Shown in pieces: positions 17,916 to 25,843 of a stretch of DNA of 42,511 nt. The notes under the pieces were generated by a model that saw nothing but the letters and a program-made list of their open reading frames with translations, was not told where the DNA came from and ran no database searches. The stretch comes from Mariniblastus sp. (lineage in GTDB: Bacteria; Planctomycetota; Planctomycetia; Pirellulales; Pirellulaceae), in contig JAKVBG010000032.1 of assembly GCA_022447605.1 (NCBI GenBank), positions 1 to 42,511 on the forward strand, written 5' to 3'. Position 1 is the first letter of the stretch. Every line of letters begins with the position of its first letter. The translations under genes were made by a program, and so were the position numbers.

Positions 17916-17991
17916 GGCAAGGCATTTTTGGCAAGGCATTTTTGGCAAGGCATTTTTGGCAAGGCATTTTTGGCAAGGCATTTTTGGCAAG
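17916..17991. repeat. 14-bp tandem repeat, 5.4 copies
   Basis: The unit GGCAAGGCATTTTT starts at 17916, 17930, 17944, 17958 and 17972, all five copies identical, with a partial sixth copy (GGCAAG) at 17986. It abuts the terminator T-run directly. On the minus strand it yields a repetitive frame (MPCQK, CLAKNALPK), which I do not consider a gene. Confidence 0.95.
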
Positions 17992-18091
17992 ACGGCATTG
18001 CAGTGGTCTTCCACGATTTTGCCGATGGTTGGCACCTTGCCCCCCCGCTTGCAGTTGAACCTGCGATTCGGGACAATCAGGAATTCCAATG

Positions 18092-18123
18092 CCACCTTGC
18101 TTGAATTGCAAGGTGGTTTTTTT
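18092..18123 (+). terminator. Second intrinsic terminator, upstream of purH
   Basis: A 9-bp perfect stem CCACCTTGC / GCAAGGTGG with loop TTGAATT is followed by seven T residues. No protein gene ends between the first terminator and this one, so it ends either a small RNA from about 17990-18090 or acts as a leader attenuator for purH. Confidence 0.85.
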
Positions 18124-18207
18124 CTTTGACGGGTTGCGGCGGCCACCTTGTCGTTTCGCGACGGGGCCCGGCACCACCTGATAAAACGACCACGGGAATC
18201 ACCTGAA

Positions 18208-19776
18208 ATGGAATCACCGAAAATAAAACGCGCCCTGATCAGTGTCAGCAACAAAATGGGTCTGACCGACTTTGCCAGGGGCCTGTCGGAGGCCGGTATC
18301 GAGTTGTACAGCACCGGCGGCACCCGACGACACCTCGAGTCGTCTGACATCCCGGTCACGGATGTTGCCTCCTACACCGGCTTTCCCGAAATGATGGACG
18401 GACGGGTCAAGACGCTTCACCCCAAGATCTTTGCCGGGATCCTGGCCAGGCGCCATAACGATTCTGACGTCGCGGCTCTGGAGGAGCATGAAATTGCCAC
18501 CTTCGACCTGGTCGTAGTCAACCTGTACCCATTCGCTGCCACCATCGCCAAACCGAATGTCCTGATCCACGAAGCGATTGAACAGATCGATATCGGTGGC
18601 CCCAGCCTCGTTCGGGCGGCAGCAAAAAACAGTGATTTCGTTACGGTAGTAACCGACCCGGAACAATACTGGTCCGTACTGGAAGAGATACAGGCCGAGG
18701 GAAAGACGACCGCCCGACTGCGCACCGAACTGATGGCCAAAGCATTCCAGCACACGGCAGATTACGACAAGACCATCTCCGAGTACTTCTCGCGCCAAAC
18801 CGAAGGTGAAAAATTCCCCGCAACGCTGCAGCACAGTTTTCACCGCCAGGTCAATTTGCGGTACGGAGAGAATAACCACCAAAGTGCCGCGCTCTACAGC
18901 TCCAACCATTGCGATGAAGCCAACCTGGTCAATGCCCGCCAACTCAATGGCAAACAGCTTTCCTACAACAACCTGCTTGACCTCGACAGCGCATTGGCCA
19001 TGGTACGGTCTCTCGACCAACCTGCCTGTTCGGTGATCAAACATAACAACCCCTGCGGAGCGGCCACCGCAGCCACACTACTGGAAGCGTGCCGGGCAGG
19101 GCTGGCCGGTGACCCGTTAAGTGCGTTTGGTTCCGTGATCGCATTCAACCGGATCGTCGATGTCGAAACGGCGAATTTCCTGTCCGACGGTGATTTTTTC
19201 GTGGAGGCAATCGTCGCACCCGGTTTTTTTGCCGATGCGATCGACGTGTTGAAGACCCGGCCAAAATGGAAGAAAAATGTCCGCCTACTCCAGGTCGGCG
19301 AGCTTTCTGTACCTCAACCAAGGTGGGAATGTCGACAAATCCTGGGAGGTATGCTGGTCCAGGATGCGGACAATCAACCGGATGACCCAAGTGACTGGAA
19401 AGTTGCAACCGACGTACAACTGGACGATCGGTTGATGGCCGAACTGGCCTTTGGCTGGCATATGGTCCGATTCGTAAAATCGAATGCCATTACCCTGAGT
19501 AAGGATCGCGCCCTGGTCGGCGTCGGTGCTGGCCAGATGAGCCGCGTTGATTCCGTAGAAATTGCCATCCGCAAAGCGGGCGAACGAGCGGCCGGAAGTG
19601 TGCTGGCATCGGACGCGTTTTTCCCGTTCCCGGACTCGATCGAGGTCGCCGCCGATGCGAACATTGCCGGGATCATTCAACCGGGCGGCTCGGTACGAGA
19701 CGACGAGGTAATCGCGGCTTGTAACCAGCATGGCATTCCCCTGGTGCTGACGGGCACCCGTCATTTCCGCCATTGA
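18208..19776 (+). CDS. purH: Bifunctional AICAR transformylase / IMP cyclohydrolase
   Basis: This 522-residue enzyme carries out the last two steps of purine synthesis: formyl transfer from 10-formyl-tetrahydrofolate to AICAR, then ring closure to IMP. The N-terminal MGS-like cyclohydrolase domain starts KRALISVSNKMGLTDFARGL and includes STGGTRRHL and GRVKTLHPKIFAGILARR. The C-terminal transformylase domain contains LRYGENNHQSAALY, the catalytic KHNNPCG block and a GAGQMSRVDS-like segment. The usual RYGENPHQ carries Asn in place of Pro. Length matches typical PurH (about 520-530). The ATG at 18208 matches the family N-terminus; an upstream TTG-initiated frame would add 20 unlikely residues. 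The zinc-ribbon gene follows after 21 bases, probably co-transcribed. Confidence 0.97.
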   Translation: MESPKIKRALISVSNKMGLTDFARGLSEAGIELYSTGGTRRHLESSDIPVTDVASYTGFPEMMDGRVKTLHPKIFAGILARRHNDSDVAALEEHEIATFDLVVVNLYPFAATIAKPNVLIHEAIEQIDIGGPSLVRAAAKNSDFVTVVTDPEQYWSVLEEIQAEGKTTARLRTELMAKAFQHTADYDKTISEYFSRQTEGEKFPATLQHSFHRQVNLRYGENNHQSAALYSSNHCDEANLVNARQLNGKQLSYNNLLDLDSALAMVRSLDQPACSVIKHNNPCGAATAATLLEACRAGLAGDPLSAFGSVIAFNRIVDVETANFLSDGDFFVEAIVAPGFFADAIDVLKTRPKWKKNVRLLQVGELSVPQPRWECRQILGGMLVQDADNQPDDPSDWKVATDVQLDDRLMAELAFGWHMVRFVKSNAITLSKDRALVGVGAGQMSRVDSVEIAIRKAGERAAGSVLASDAFFPFPDSIEVAADANIAGIIQPGGSVRDDEVIAACNQHGIPLVLTGTRHFRH

Positions 19777-19797
19777 TCGGAGAGCGATGGATTACAA

Positions 19798-20715
19798 ATG
19801 AAACGGTCGGCCGCTATCCTCGGCCCCACCCCGTCGTTTGTCAGGTGGGCCATTCGAATCGAGTGTCCCCTGCGGGATACGGACGAACAGGACCTCCCTG
19901 ATCGAGCCTTTCGGGAACTGCGGGGTCTGAGAGAGCTGTCCCACGGCCTGCGGCAGGATCGAGTGCTGGACGGAATCTGCATCCACCCCAAATGGAACCG
20001 GGATGTCGATTCGGCAAAGGGTTTTTTCTCGGAAGAGGTCTGTGAAGTTTTTGGTGGGGCAAACCAGGTTGATTCGAGCTGTACCAACTGTCCCGCCAAC
20101 GTCTGCCAGCGGGTCTCTACCGAATCAACCGAGTCCGGCAGGCAGCGACCCGTTTGGGCGGGGTGTTACGGTTGGTTTCCTTCCCGGCATGGGAAGATCG
20201 ATTACCCGCTCCTGTTCCAGGATGCGTGGCGGACTTGCGGGAGTCATCCGCCCATCGATGGACTTCTGGAGACCGATCCTTATTGGTACGGGCTGTGGCA
20301 GGTCGGCCACTGGTCAGGTTCGACCCTGCAATATCTGAACCGATTGATCGAACAGGTCCGCCAACAACTGGCAAAGTCGGGCGAAGAGGACCGGAACCTG
20401 ATCGAATTGGCAGCGGCTGCCAGAGAGTGCCTCCAATCGGACCTCACACTGGTGGCCGAATTGATCCCCCAAGGGTATTCCGATGGCCTCCACTGGTCGA
20501 TTGAGCCCCACTGCCCCGATTGCGGAAAGGAGATGAGCCCGCAGCAGATCCACTGTGCCGCCTGTGGACGCCAGGGAAGACCCCACCCCAAGACAAGAAA
20601 AAAAGTCCTGGGGGAGCGCCCCTACCGCCTGCTCAAGGAGATGATCGGCCCGGAAAAAACGGCCGAAATAATTTTGGCTTATGGAAGTTCAATCGATCGA
20701 CAAGACGGACCTTAG
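19798..20715 (+). CDS. Conserved-looking zinc-ribbon protein downstream of purH, function unknown
   Basis: A 305-residue protein that I cannot assign to a named family. It has a C-terminal zinc ribbon, CPDCGKEM then CAACGRQG, about residues 239-260, plus an earlier Cys cluster (SSCTNCPANVC, about 94-104) that could hold a second metal or an iron-sulfur centre. Aromatic-rich segments (WAGCYGWFP, DPYWYGLWQVGHWSG) lie in the middle. There is no signal peptide. GGAGAG lies about 15 bases before the ATG. Its 21-base spacing from purH suggests joint transcription, though a role in purine metabolism is unproven. Its stop overlaps by four bases the stop of a small gene on the other strand. Confidence 0.75.
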   Translation: MKRSAAILGPTPSFVRWAIRIECPLRDTDEQDLPDRAFRELRGLRELSHGLRQDRVLDGICIHPKWNRDVDSAKGFFSEEVCEVFGGANQVDSSCTNCPANVCQRVSTESTESGRQRPVWAGCYGWFPSRHGKIDYPLLFQDAWRTCGSHPPIDGLLETDPYWYGLWQVGHWSGSTLQYLNRLIEQVRQQLAKSGEEDRNLIELAAAARECLQSDLTLVAELIPQGYSDGLHWSIEPHCPDCGKEMSPQQIHCAACGRQGRPHPKTRKKVLGERPYRLLKEMIGPEKTAEIILAYGSSIDRQDGP

Positions 20716-20888
20716 CGAGACCGTGGGCAGGAATTTTGCCTGGACCTGGCTGTCACAAAATCGGCAAATGCCAACTCCAACAGTTTGAGTTGACCCTCCA
20801 TCCAGCTCTCAAGCTGCTGCCAGTGGGCTGAGTTCTGCTCGAGCTGTAATTTCCGTGACTGGCTGGTCTTCGTCTTTTTTTCGGACAT
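20712..20888 (-). CDS. Small 58-residue protein, function unknown
   Basis: Reading the minus strand from an ATG at 20888 gives 58 codons ending TAA at 20712. The product starts MSEKKTKTSQSRKLQLEQ and continues with an amphipathic helix (WQQLESWMEGQLKLLELAF, then ADFVTARS). GAGG lies 8 bases upstream of the ATG, a good ribosome site. The composition (Lys/Ser/Gln start, Leu/Glu helix) is protein-like and the stop interlocks with the zinc-ribbon gene in TTAG, as at two other convergent pairs in this window. From memory, short planctomycete proteins ending in a FADFVTPRS-like helix exist, but I cannot name a family. It may act by binding a partner through the helix; that is a guess. Confidence 0.6.
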   Translation of the reverse strand: MSEKKTKTSQSRKLQLEQNSAHWQQLESWMEGQLKLLELAFADFVTARSRQNSCPRSR

Positions 20889-21459
20889 CGTTCTGCCTCG
20901 ACATCAAAGGGGCGATTCAGTTAGCTCACAGCGAAGTGTGTGGCTCAGTTCATTCCCCTGATAAAGGCAACTGCCATGCCAATACCGAATCGAGGTTAAA
21001 GGGGCTGAAACCGAGGTTTTCCGGCCGAAAAAGAGCTTGATGCGCCCCGTTTTGCCACGCTGTGGGAAGAAAAGCGTCATTTTGGGTACAGCACGTCACA
21101 GAATTGATTTCAGCAGCCGGTAGCTGGTGGGACAGCAATCCGCCCATCGACGGGAAGAATGCTACACCGCTGTACACACCGCTGTTCACCCGATTGTGCG
21201 GTAAGCAATGCCCTTGCAACGAATTACATTCCAGCCCGCAACGCCCCTACCCGTTCTTCGGCCAGTGAAATCGACCGACCGGACGAGCTTGGCAAGCTGA
21301 TGGGAGTCCTCCGGTTAGCCATAAATTACTTTTCAGGCAAATAACGGGGTCTGGGCGGTTGAAGGCATGTTGGAGAGTGATAGACTGATCGGGAATTGGA
21401 AACTTACGCCCGGCGTTGGGCACAACAAATGAGCCATATTTTTTGGAGGCTACACCCAG
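20889..21459. other. Intergenic region (571 bases), no gene seen
   Basis: No credible coding frame, tRNA or terminator was found. Short frames here lack ribosome sites and protein-like composition. It contains an imperfect 12-bp tandem duplication (ACACCGCTGTAC at 21164 and 21176, one mismatch) and, at its right end, the likely promoter of the cysteine-rich gene. Confidence 0.6.
21359..21386 (+). promoter_or_regulatory. Candidate sigma70-type promoter of the cysteine-rich gene
   Basis: TTGAAG (21359-21364) and TAGACT (21381-21386) are 16 bases apart, about 75 bases before the ATG. The gene also has GGAGG at 21445-21449, 10 bases from its start. The match to consensus is moderate. Confidence 0.35.
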
Positions 21460-22053
21460 ATGAATCGGAATCTTCTACCACTCGTACTTGCAATGCTGTT
21501 TGTCGCTGGTACTGCATTTGCACAAGAAACGCCACAACCAGCTGATGGCGTCGTAGAAGCGCCAGTATCACCAGAAGCTGGAAGCAGTGATTGTTGCGAT
21601 CCTTGTGATCCTTGCTGCAACCAGCGCATGGGCTTCTTCGCCCGCATGCGTGCCCGTCGATGTTGTGAGCCAATGACCTGTTGCAATGAAGTTGAGACGG
21701 TTGAGACCGCTTGCTGTGATCCTTGTGATCCTTGCTGCAACCAGCACATGGGCTTCTTCGCCCGCATGCGTGCCCGTCGATGCTGTGAGCCGACGGACTG
21801 TTGCAATGAAGCCGAGATGGTTGAAACCGCTTGCTGTGATCCCTGCGATCCTTGCTGCAACCAGCGTATGGGCTTCATGGCCCGCATGCGTGCCCGTCGA
21901 TGTTGTGAGCCGACTTGCGAAGAAACTGCCACGGCCATGCCTGAAATGACCGAGACAGCAGCCGTCGCTCCCACCACTGATTGTGGTACCTGCGAAACCG
22001 AGTGCTCCAAGCCTCGTCGCCGCATGTTCCGTCGACGACATTGCTGCAACTAG
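21460..22053 (+). CDS. Secreted cysteine-rich protein with three 40-residue tandem repeats
   Basis: A 197-residue protein of unknown function. Residues 1-22 form a signal peptide (cleavage after AFA). After a short Pro/Glu linker come three repeats of exactly 40 residues, the third cut short. Each has CCDPCDPCCNQ, then MGFFARMRARRCCEP, then a CC-containing Glu-rich linker. About 31 cysteines occur in the chain, all after the signal peptide. The C-terminus repeats the theme with CGTCETEC and RRRMFRRRHCCN. The cysteine pattern suits multiple disulfides or metal binding in the envelope, and the Arg-rich stretches could contact anionic polymers; both are inference. It has a strong ribosome site, its own candidate promoter and a terminator, so it is a single-gene unit that may be well expressed. 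Confidence 0.85.
   Translation: MNRNLLPLVLAMLFVAGTAFAQETPQPADGVVEAPVSPEAGSSDCCDPCDPCCNQRMGFFARMRARRCCEPMTCCNEVETVETACCDPCDPCCNQHMGFFARMRARRCCEPTDCCNEAEMVETACCDPCDPCCNQRMGFMARMRARRCCEPTCEETATAMPEMTETAAVAPTTDCGTCETECSKPRRRMFRRRHCCN
21589..21918 (+). repeat. 120-bp in-frame tandem repeat, 2.75 copies
   Basis: Copies start at 21589, 21709 and 21829 with an exact 120-base period. Copies 1 and 2 differ at about 13 of 120 positions by eye, so they are roughly 90 percent identical. The third copy stops after the RRCCEP codons. Several differences are synonymous. Confidence 0.92.
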
Positions 22054-22084
22054 TCATGCAGTCTTGTTGACGAGACGAATACAA

Positions 22085-22119
22085 AAAAACCGCCGCCTTC
22101 GGGCTGCGGTTTTTTTTTT
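22085..22119 (+). terminator. Intrinsic terminator after the cysteine-rich gene
   Basis: A GC-rich stem (CCGC...GCGG with one internal mismatch and a TTCG tetraloop) is followed by ten T residues and preceded by an A-run that extends the stem. It lies about 35 bases after the stop codon. Confidence 0.88.
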
Positions 22120-22477
22120 GCACCATGCCTCCCTCTCAACAGCAGATCCGCCCTTTTTCGCCTTGGGCTCAAAGGCATTTGAGTAACCCGAGCCGATTCC
22201 GGTTCTTCTCCTCTGTCATAGGATCCGTGAGCTGGTGGCGGAACTCCGTAATCCCCCTTCTCAGCGATACGATTCTGCTTCGAAACGCCCTGGGTTCCCG
22301 GTTGTTCCACGAGAGAAGTCGGCCTGGACCCGAGCCAACGGGCGACAAAAAGCAGGCCGAATGACCCGTTCTGCTATCCGGATTCCTGCCGCCACCCGCT
22401 GGATGAGGGTCGACCGTTTCCAGGACGGATTCCTGCCTAATTCACCAATCATGCTTGTGGCACTGGCAATTCACTGA

Positions 22478-22492
22478 ATTGTTTGAAACAAT
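22478..22492. promoter_or_regulatory. 15-bp inverted repeat upstream of tex, possible operator
   Basis: ATTGTTT and AAACAAT flank a single central G, a perfect 7-bp dyad 75 bases before the tex start codon. The size and AT-rich arms resemble a dimeric regulator site; no regulator can be named. Confidence 0.45.
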
Positions 22493-22567
22493 GGGGCCTG
22501 TATCTGTCGGCAAGGGTTCATGGGGACCGCGGGCAGAATCGTTCTTGAAGTGAGCGTGGAAATTTAG

Positions 22568-25500
22568 ATGGCCATGGATCTCGCGGCGATTGCGCGCGAT
22601 TTAAAAAAGCCGGTCGAACAGATCGAGACGGCTTTGAAATTATTGGATGATGGAAACACCATCCCCTTTGTAACCCGCTTCCGCAAAGACGAAACCGGCG
22701 GACTGGACGAGGCGGCTTTGCAGTTGATCCAGCAGCGCGCGGCCAAGATCAGAGCAATCGACGAACGCCGCACCTTCGTGATAAAGTCGATCGAGTCCCA
22801 GGGAAAACTGGACGAGCCACTGGTCGAATCAATCCGTGCCGCCACGTCCGCCAGAGAGCTTGAAGATCTTTACCTACCATTCAAGCCAAAGAAACAGAAC
22901 TTGGCATCCCAGGCGAAGCAAGGTGGCCTGGAACCGCTGGCCATGGAGTTACTGGAAAGCGAAACAGCCGAAATCGACCTCGCAACGAGAGCCACGGAAT
23001 TTGTACGGGTCGACAAAGGCCTGCCGTCGGTGGACGACGTGATCAAAGGGGTCGGGTATATCCTGGCCGAAAAATTTTCTGATCGTGGAGATGTGCGTTC
23101 CCTTTTGCGACAGTGGATATGGGAAAACGGAAAACTGGTTAGTTGCATGCACGGGCGACTGGAAACCGATGACCAGCAGGAGTCGACCAACAAAACGAGA
23201 GTCGACAAAGACGAACTGCCCGCCTCTGAATCCAGCAACGAAACATCAGCCGTTGCGGTCGAGGAACAGGGCGAAGGGGAAGTTTCCGGCGACGTTTCCC
23301 AACCGCTACCGACCCATGACAGCCAGGAGAAACCGTCTGACGCCGACCCAACCAGCACGGAGGTTGCCGCCGGAACGGAGCAGGCGATACCAGAACCGGT
23401 TGAGACCACCGACCCGGCGACAAGTGAAACTGAAAAATCAGAGGCCGCAACTGACGACCCGGCGACCGAAACCGAGCCAGCCGCTGCCGCGGAAGACACC
23501 GATTCGGTCCGACCGGAGAATGCGAACGAACCGACCGACGATTCGCCCGCTCTCCCCTCAACCGAAGCGGGGCCTGGCCAGGGCGAGTTGAAAGAGGGTT
23601 CACCTACTGAGACAGTTGCCAAAGTCCAGAAAAAGAAGAAAAAGAAGAAAAAGAAAAAAGCAGTCGACGATCCATTCAAGGATTATCACGATTTCCAGAC
23701 ACCCCTGAAAAAGATTCCCCACTATCGTGTCCTGGCCATTAATCGTGGTGAAAGAGCGTCCAAACTGAAGGTGAAAATCAAGTTTGATGATGAAAAGCTG
23801 AATGCGCTGGCCAACGAAAAACTGGTCCCTGCAGATCATCCCAATCAAGAATTCATGAAAGCTTGCCTCAAAGATGCGATCAATCGACTGATCATGCCCA
23901 GCCTCGAACGGGAAATTCGACGGGAATTGACAGATCGAGCCGAACGTCAGGCGGTCACGGTCTTTGCGCACAACCTGAAGAACCTGCTGCTGCAGGCCCC
24001 TGTCCAGAACCAGCGAATATTGGCCATTGACCCAGGCTACAAACGGGGATGCTCGGTTGTAGCGATGGATACCTGCGGCAAAGTTCTCGCCTCAGACCAC
24101 ATTTTTGTCGTGGGAAATCAGCAGCGCAAGACGTCCAGTGCTGAAAAGATCACCGAACTGGTCAAGCAGCACAACATTGACTTGATTGCGATCGGCAACG
24201 GGGCGGCCTGCCGCGAGGCGGAAAAGATGGTTTCCGACGTGATTGCCAATCATTTCGCAGAACAGAACCTCAAGTACGCAATGGTCAACGAAGCCGGAGC
24301 CAGTTTTTACTCGACCAGCGAAATAGGTCGCGAAGAACTTCCCGACGTCTCTCCGGCAGTTCGCAGTGCCATCTCCATCGGTCGCCGCCTGATGGACCCC
24401 CTGTCGGAACTGGTCAAGATCAGCCCGGCCAATATCGGGGTCGGCATGTACCAGCACGACGTGAAGGCCAAGCACTTGAGTGACTCTCTCGATGAGGTGG
24501 TGACCTTGTGCGTGAACCGTGTCGGAGTCAATGTCAACACGGCCAGCCCATCCCTGTTACGTTATGTTTCCGGCCTGAACCAGTTAACCGCTCGTCGCGT
24601 TTTTGAGTATCGGGAAGAACATGGCCCCTTCAAGAATCGTTCCGAACTGAAGAAGGTAACCGGTTTCGGTGATGCCACGTTTATCCAGTCGGCCGGATTC
24701 CTGAGGATCCGTGACGGAGATCAACCCCTGGATTCAACGGCCATTCACCCGGAAAGCTACCCGCTCGTCGAAACCTTGATCCATCAGGTAGACGCAACGC
24801 TGACCGAGATTTTCCCGAAGCCAAAAGAGTCCACCGAAATCGACCAAATGACAACGGTCGAAACGACGGAACCCGCCGACTCCGGAAACCAGGCAAATGC
24901 TGTATCTGACAACGATCCGGGGCAGGGAGATCCAGGAGCGGTCACCGAAACCGATGCTGCACCGACCCACACGCCGGATACCGAAGCCCCGGCCGACACG
25001 AATAGTGCGGAAGTTCCGGAAGTAGTCCCGTCCCACGATGAAACATCAGCGGCCACTTCGGAAACCCAGTCGTCTGTTGAGCCGAAAAAAAACACTCGCC
25101 AGCTGGCGACTCCACGCTTGTCCAGTGAAGAAGTGAATCGCCGGAAAGAGATCGTTCGAGCCCTGCGCGAACTGGACGCCCAAAAGCTGGCAACCGACAA
25201 CCAAGTCGGGAAAATGCTGGTCAAAGATATCCTGCAAGTCCTTTGTCGCCCCGGTTACGACCCGCGAAACAAGATCAATCGCCCTGTTTTTCGCAAGGGC
25301 ATTCTGACATTTGATGAACTGAAACCGGAACTTCAGCTGGACGCCCAGGTCGTCAACGTCGTTGATTTTGGTGTGTTCGTCGATATCGGGCTGGGGACCA
25401 GTTGCCTCGTTCACGTCAGTCAACTGGCCAATCGTTACATTCAAGATCCCCACGAAGATTTTGCCGTCGGTGACGTATTGCAGGTATGGGTCACTGAGGT

Positions 25501-25843
25501 AGACACCTCGCAAAGGCGGGTCAAATTGACAGCCATCCGTCCCGGCTCCAAACGGAAGCCGAGTGGAAAACGAGGTCCGAACCGGGGCCCGACTGGCTCC
25601 CAGGGGCAGGGAGGCGGTCGACCACGACCAAAACAGCGTCGCGAGCGTCAAGCCGGCGGTAAAACTCGTTTCCGAAAAAGTCACGAGAAGACTCGTCGTC
25701 GGCCGCCCAAACCGGTCAAACCGATTACCGACGAAATGCTCCGCGGCAACGCACCGATGCGTTCGTTTTCAGACCTGAGTCAGTTCTATGACAAGAAATC
25801 TGAAACACCCAAATCAAACGACACGGAAGAAAAAAATGAGTGA
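22568..25843 (+). CDS. tex: Tex-family RNA-binding transcription accessory protein with large disordered insertions
   Basis: A 1091-residue Tex homologue; typical Tex proteins have about 720-790. Conserved parts in order: Tex N-terminal helices (TIPFVTRFRKDETGGLDE, residues 30-50), the NGKLVS segment (about 185), the FKDYHDFQTPLKKIPHYRVLAINRGE block (about 370-395), a YqgF/RNase H-like domain (ILAIDPGYKRGCSVVAMD, about 480), a helix-hairpin-helix domain (GVNVNTASPSLLRYVSGLN, about 655), and an S1 domain (VVNVVDFGVFVDIGLG, about 930). Two insertions are unusual: residues 197-366, acidic Glu/Thr/Asp/Pro-rich ending in ten lysines (355-364), and residues 751-848, acidic. The last 100 residues are basic and Gly/Arg/Lys-rich. 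It probably binds nucleic acid and associates with transcription. It overlaps the next gene by 8 bases. Confidence 0.95.
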   Translation: MAMDLAAIARDLKKPVEQIETALKLLDDGNTIPFVTRFRKDETGGLDEAALQLIQQRAAKIRAIDERRTFVIKSIESQGKLDEPLVESIRAATSARELEDLYLPFKPKKQNLASQAKQGGLEPLAMELLESETAEIDLATRATEFVRVDKGLPSVDDVIKGVGYILAEKFSDRGDVRSLLRQWIWENGKLVSCMHGRLETDDQQESTNKTRVDKDELPASESSNETSAVAVEEQGEGEVSGDVSQPLPTHDSQEKPSDADPTSTEVAAGTEQAIPEPVETTDPATSETEKSEAATDDPATETEPAAAAEDTDSVRPENANEPTDDSPALPSTEAGPGQGELKEGSPTETVAKVQKKKKKKKKKKAVDDPFKDYHDFQTPLKKIPHYRVLAINRGERASKLKVKIKFDDEKLNALANEKLVPADHPNQEFMKACLKDAINRLIMPSLEREIRRELTDRAERQAVTVFAHNLKNLLLQAPVQNQRILAIDPGYKRGCSVVAMDTCGKVLASDHIFVVGNQQRKTSSAEKITELVKQHNIDLIAIGNGAACREAEKMVSDVIANHFAEQNLKYAMVNEAGASFYSTSEIGREELPDVSPAVRSAISIGRRLMDPLSELVKISPANIGVGMYQHDVKAKHLSDSLDEVVTLCVNRVGVNVNTASPSLLRYVSGLNQLTARRVFEYREEHGPFKNRSELKKVTGFGDATFIQSAGFLRIRDGDQPLDSTAIHPESYPLVETLIHQVDATLTEIFPKPKESTEIDQMTTVETTEPADSGNQANAVSDNDPGQGDPGAVTETDAAPTHTPDTEAPADTNSAEVPEVVPSHDETSAATSETQSSVEPKKNTRQLATPRLSSEEVNRRKEIVRALRELDAQKLATDNQVGKMLVKDILQVLCRPGYDPRNKINRPVFRKGILTFDELKPELQLDAQVVNVVDFGVFVDIGLGTSCLVHVSQLANRYIQDPHEDFAVGDVLQVWVTEVDTSQRRVKLTAIRPGSKRKPSGKRGPNRGPTGSQGQGGGRPRPKQRRERQAGGKTRFRKSHEKTRRRPPKPVKPITDEMLRGNAPMRSFSDLSQFYDKKSETPKSNDTEEKNE

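Larger units (their letters stand above)
17860..18207. other. Intergenic region before purH (348 bases)
   Basis: This stretch holds no convincing gene. Its order is terminator, 14-bp tandem repeat, about 100 bases of unassigned sequence including a run of seven C residues, a second intrinsic terminator, and about 84 bases to the purH ATG. The purH promoter must lie either between the two terminators (making the second an attenuator) or after the second. Confidence 0.7.
22054..22567. other. Intergenic region before tex (514 bases)
   Basis: Apart from the terminator at its left end and a palindrome near 22478, I see no gene. It contains a 12-bp direct repeat CGGATTCCTGCC at 22379-22390 and 22426-22437. 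Short frames in it lack ribosome sites and protein-like composition. Confidence 0.6.

Noticed and set aside
17916..17991. CRISPR array
   Set aside because: The 14-bp units are contiguous without spacers and no cas gene is present.
17856..18359. Minus strand frame with MPCQK/CLAKNALPK repeats
   Set aside because: Produced by the 14-bp tandem repeat and overlapping the 5' end of purH; no ribosome site and no non-repeat domain.
20950..21219. 89-codon minus strand frame in the intergenic region
   Set aside because: No ribosome site, mixed composition and no recognisable motif; not enough to call a gene.
21450..22049. 199-codon minus strand frame opposite the cysteine-rich gene
   Set aside because: Repeats only mirror those of the + strand gene, which has the signal peptide, ribosome site and terminator.
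23630..23661. Programmed frameshift at the A/G-only run in tex
   Set aside because: The run contains AAAAAAG but not in the A-AAA-AAG phase needed for a classic -1 slip, and the downstream frame continues the normal Tex sequence.
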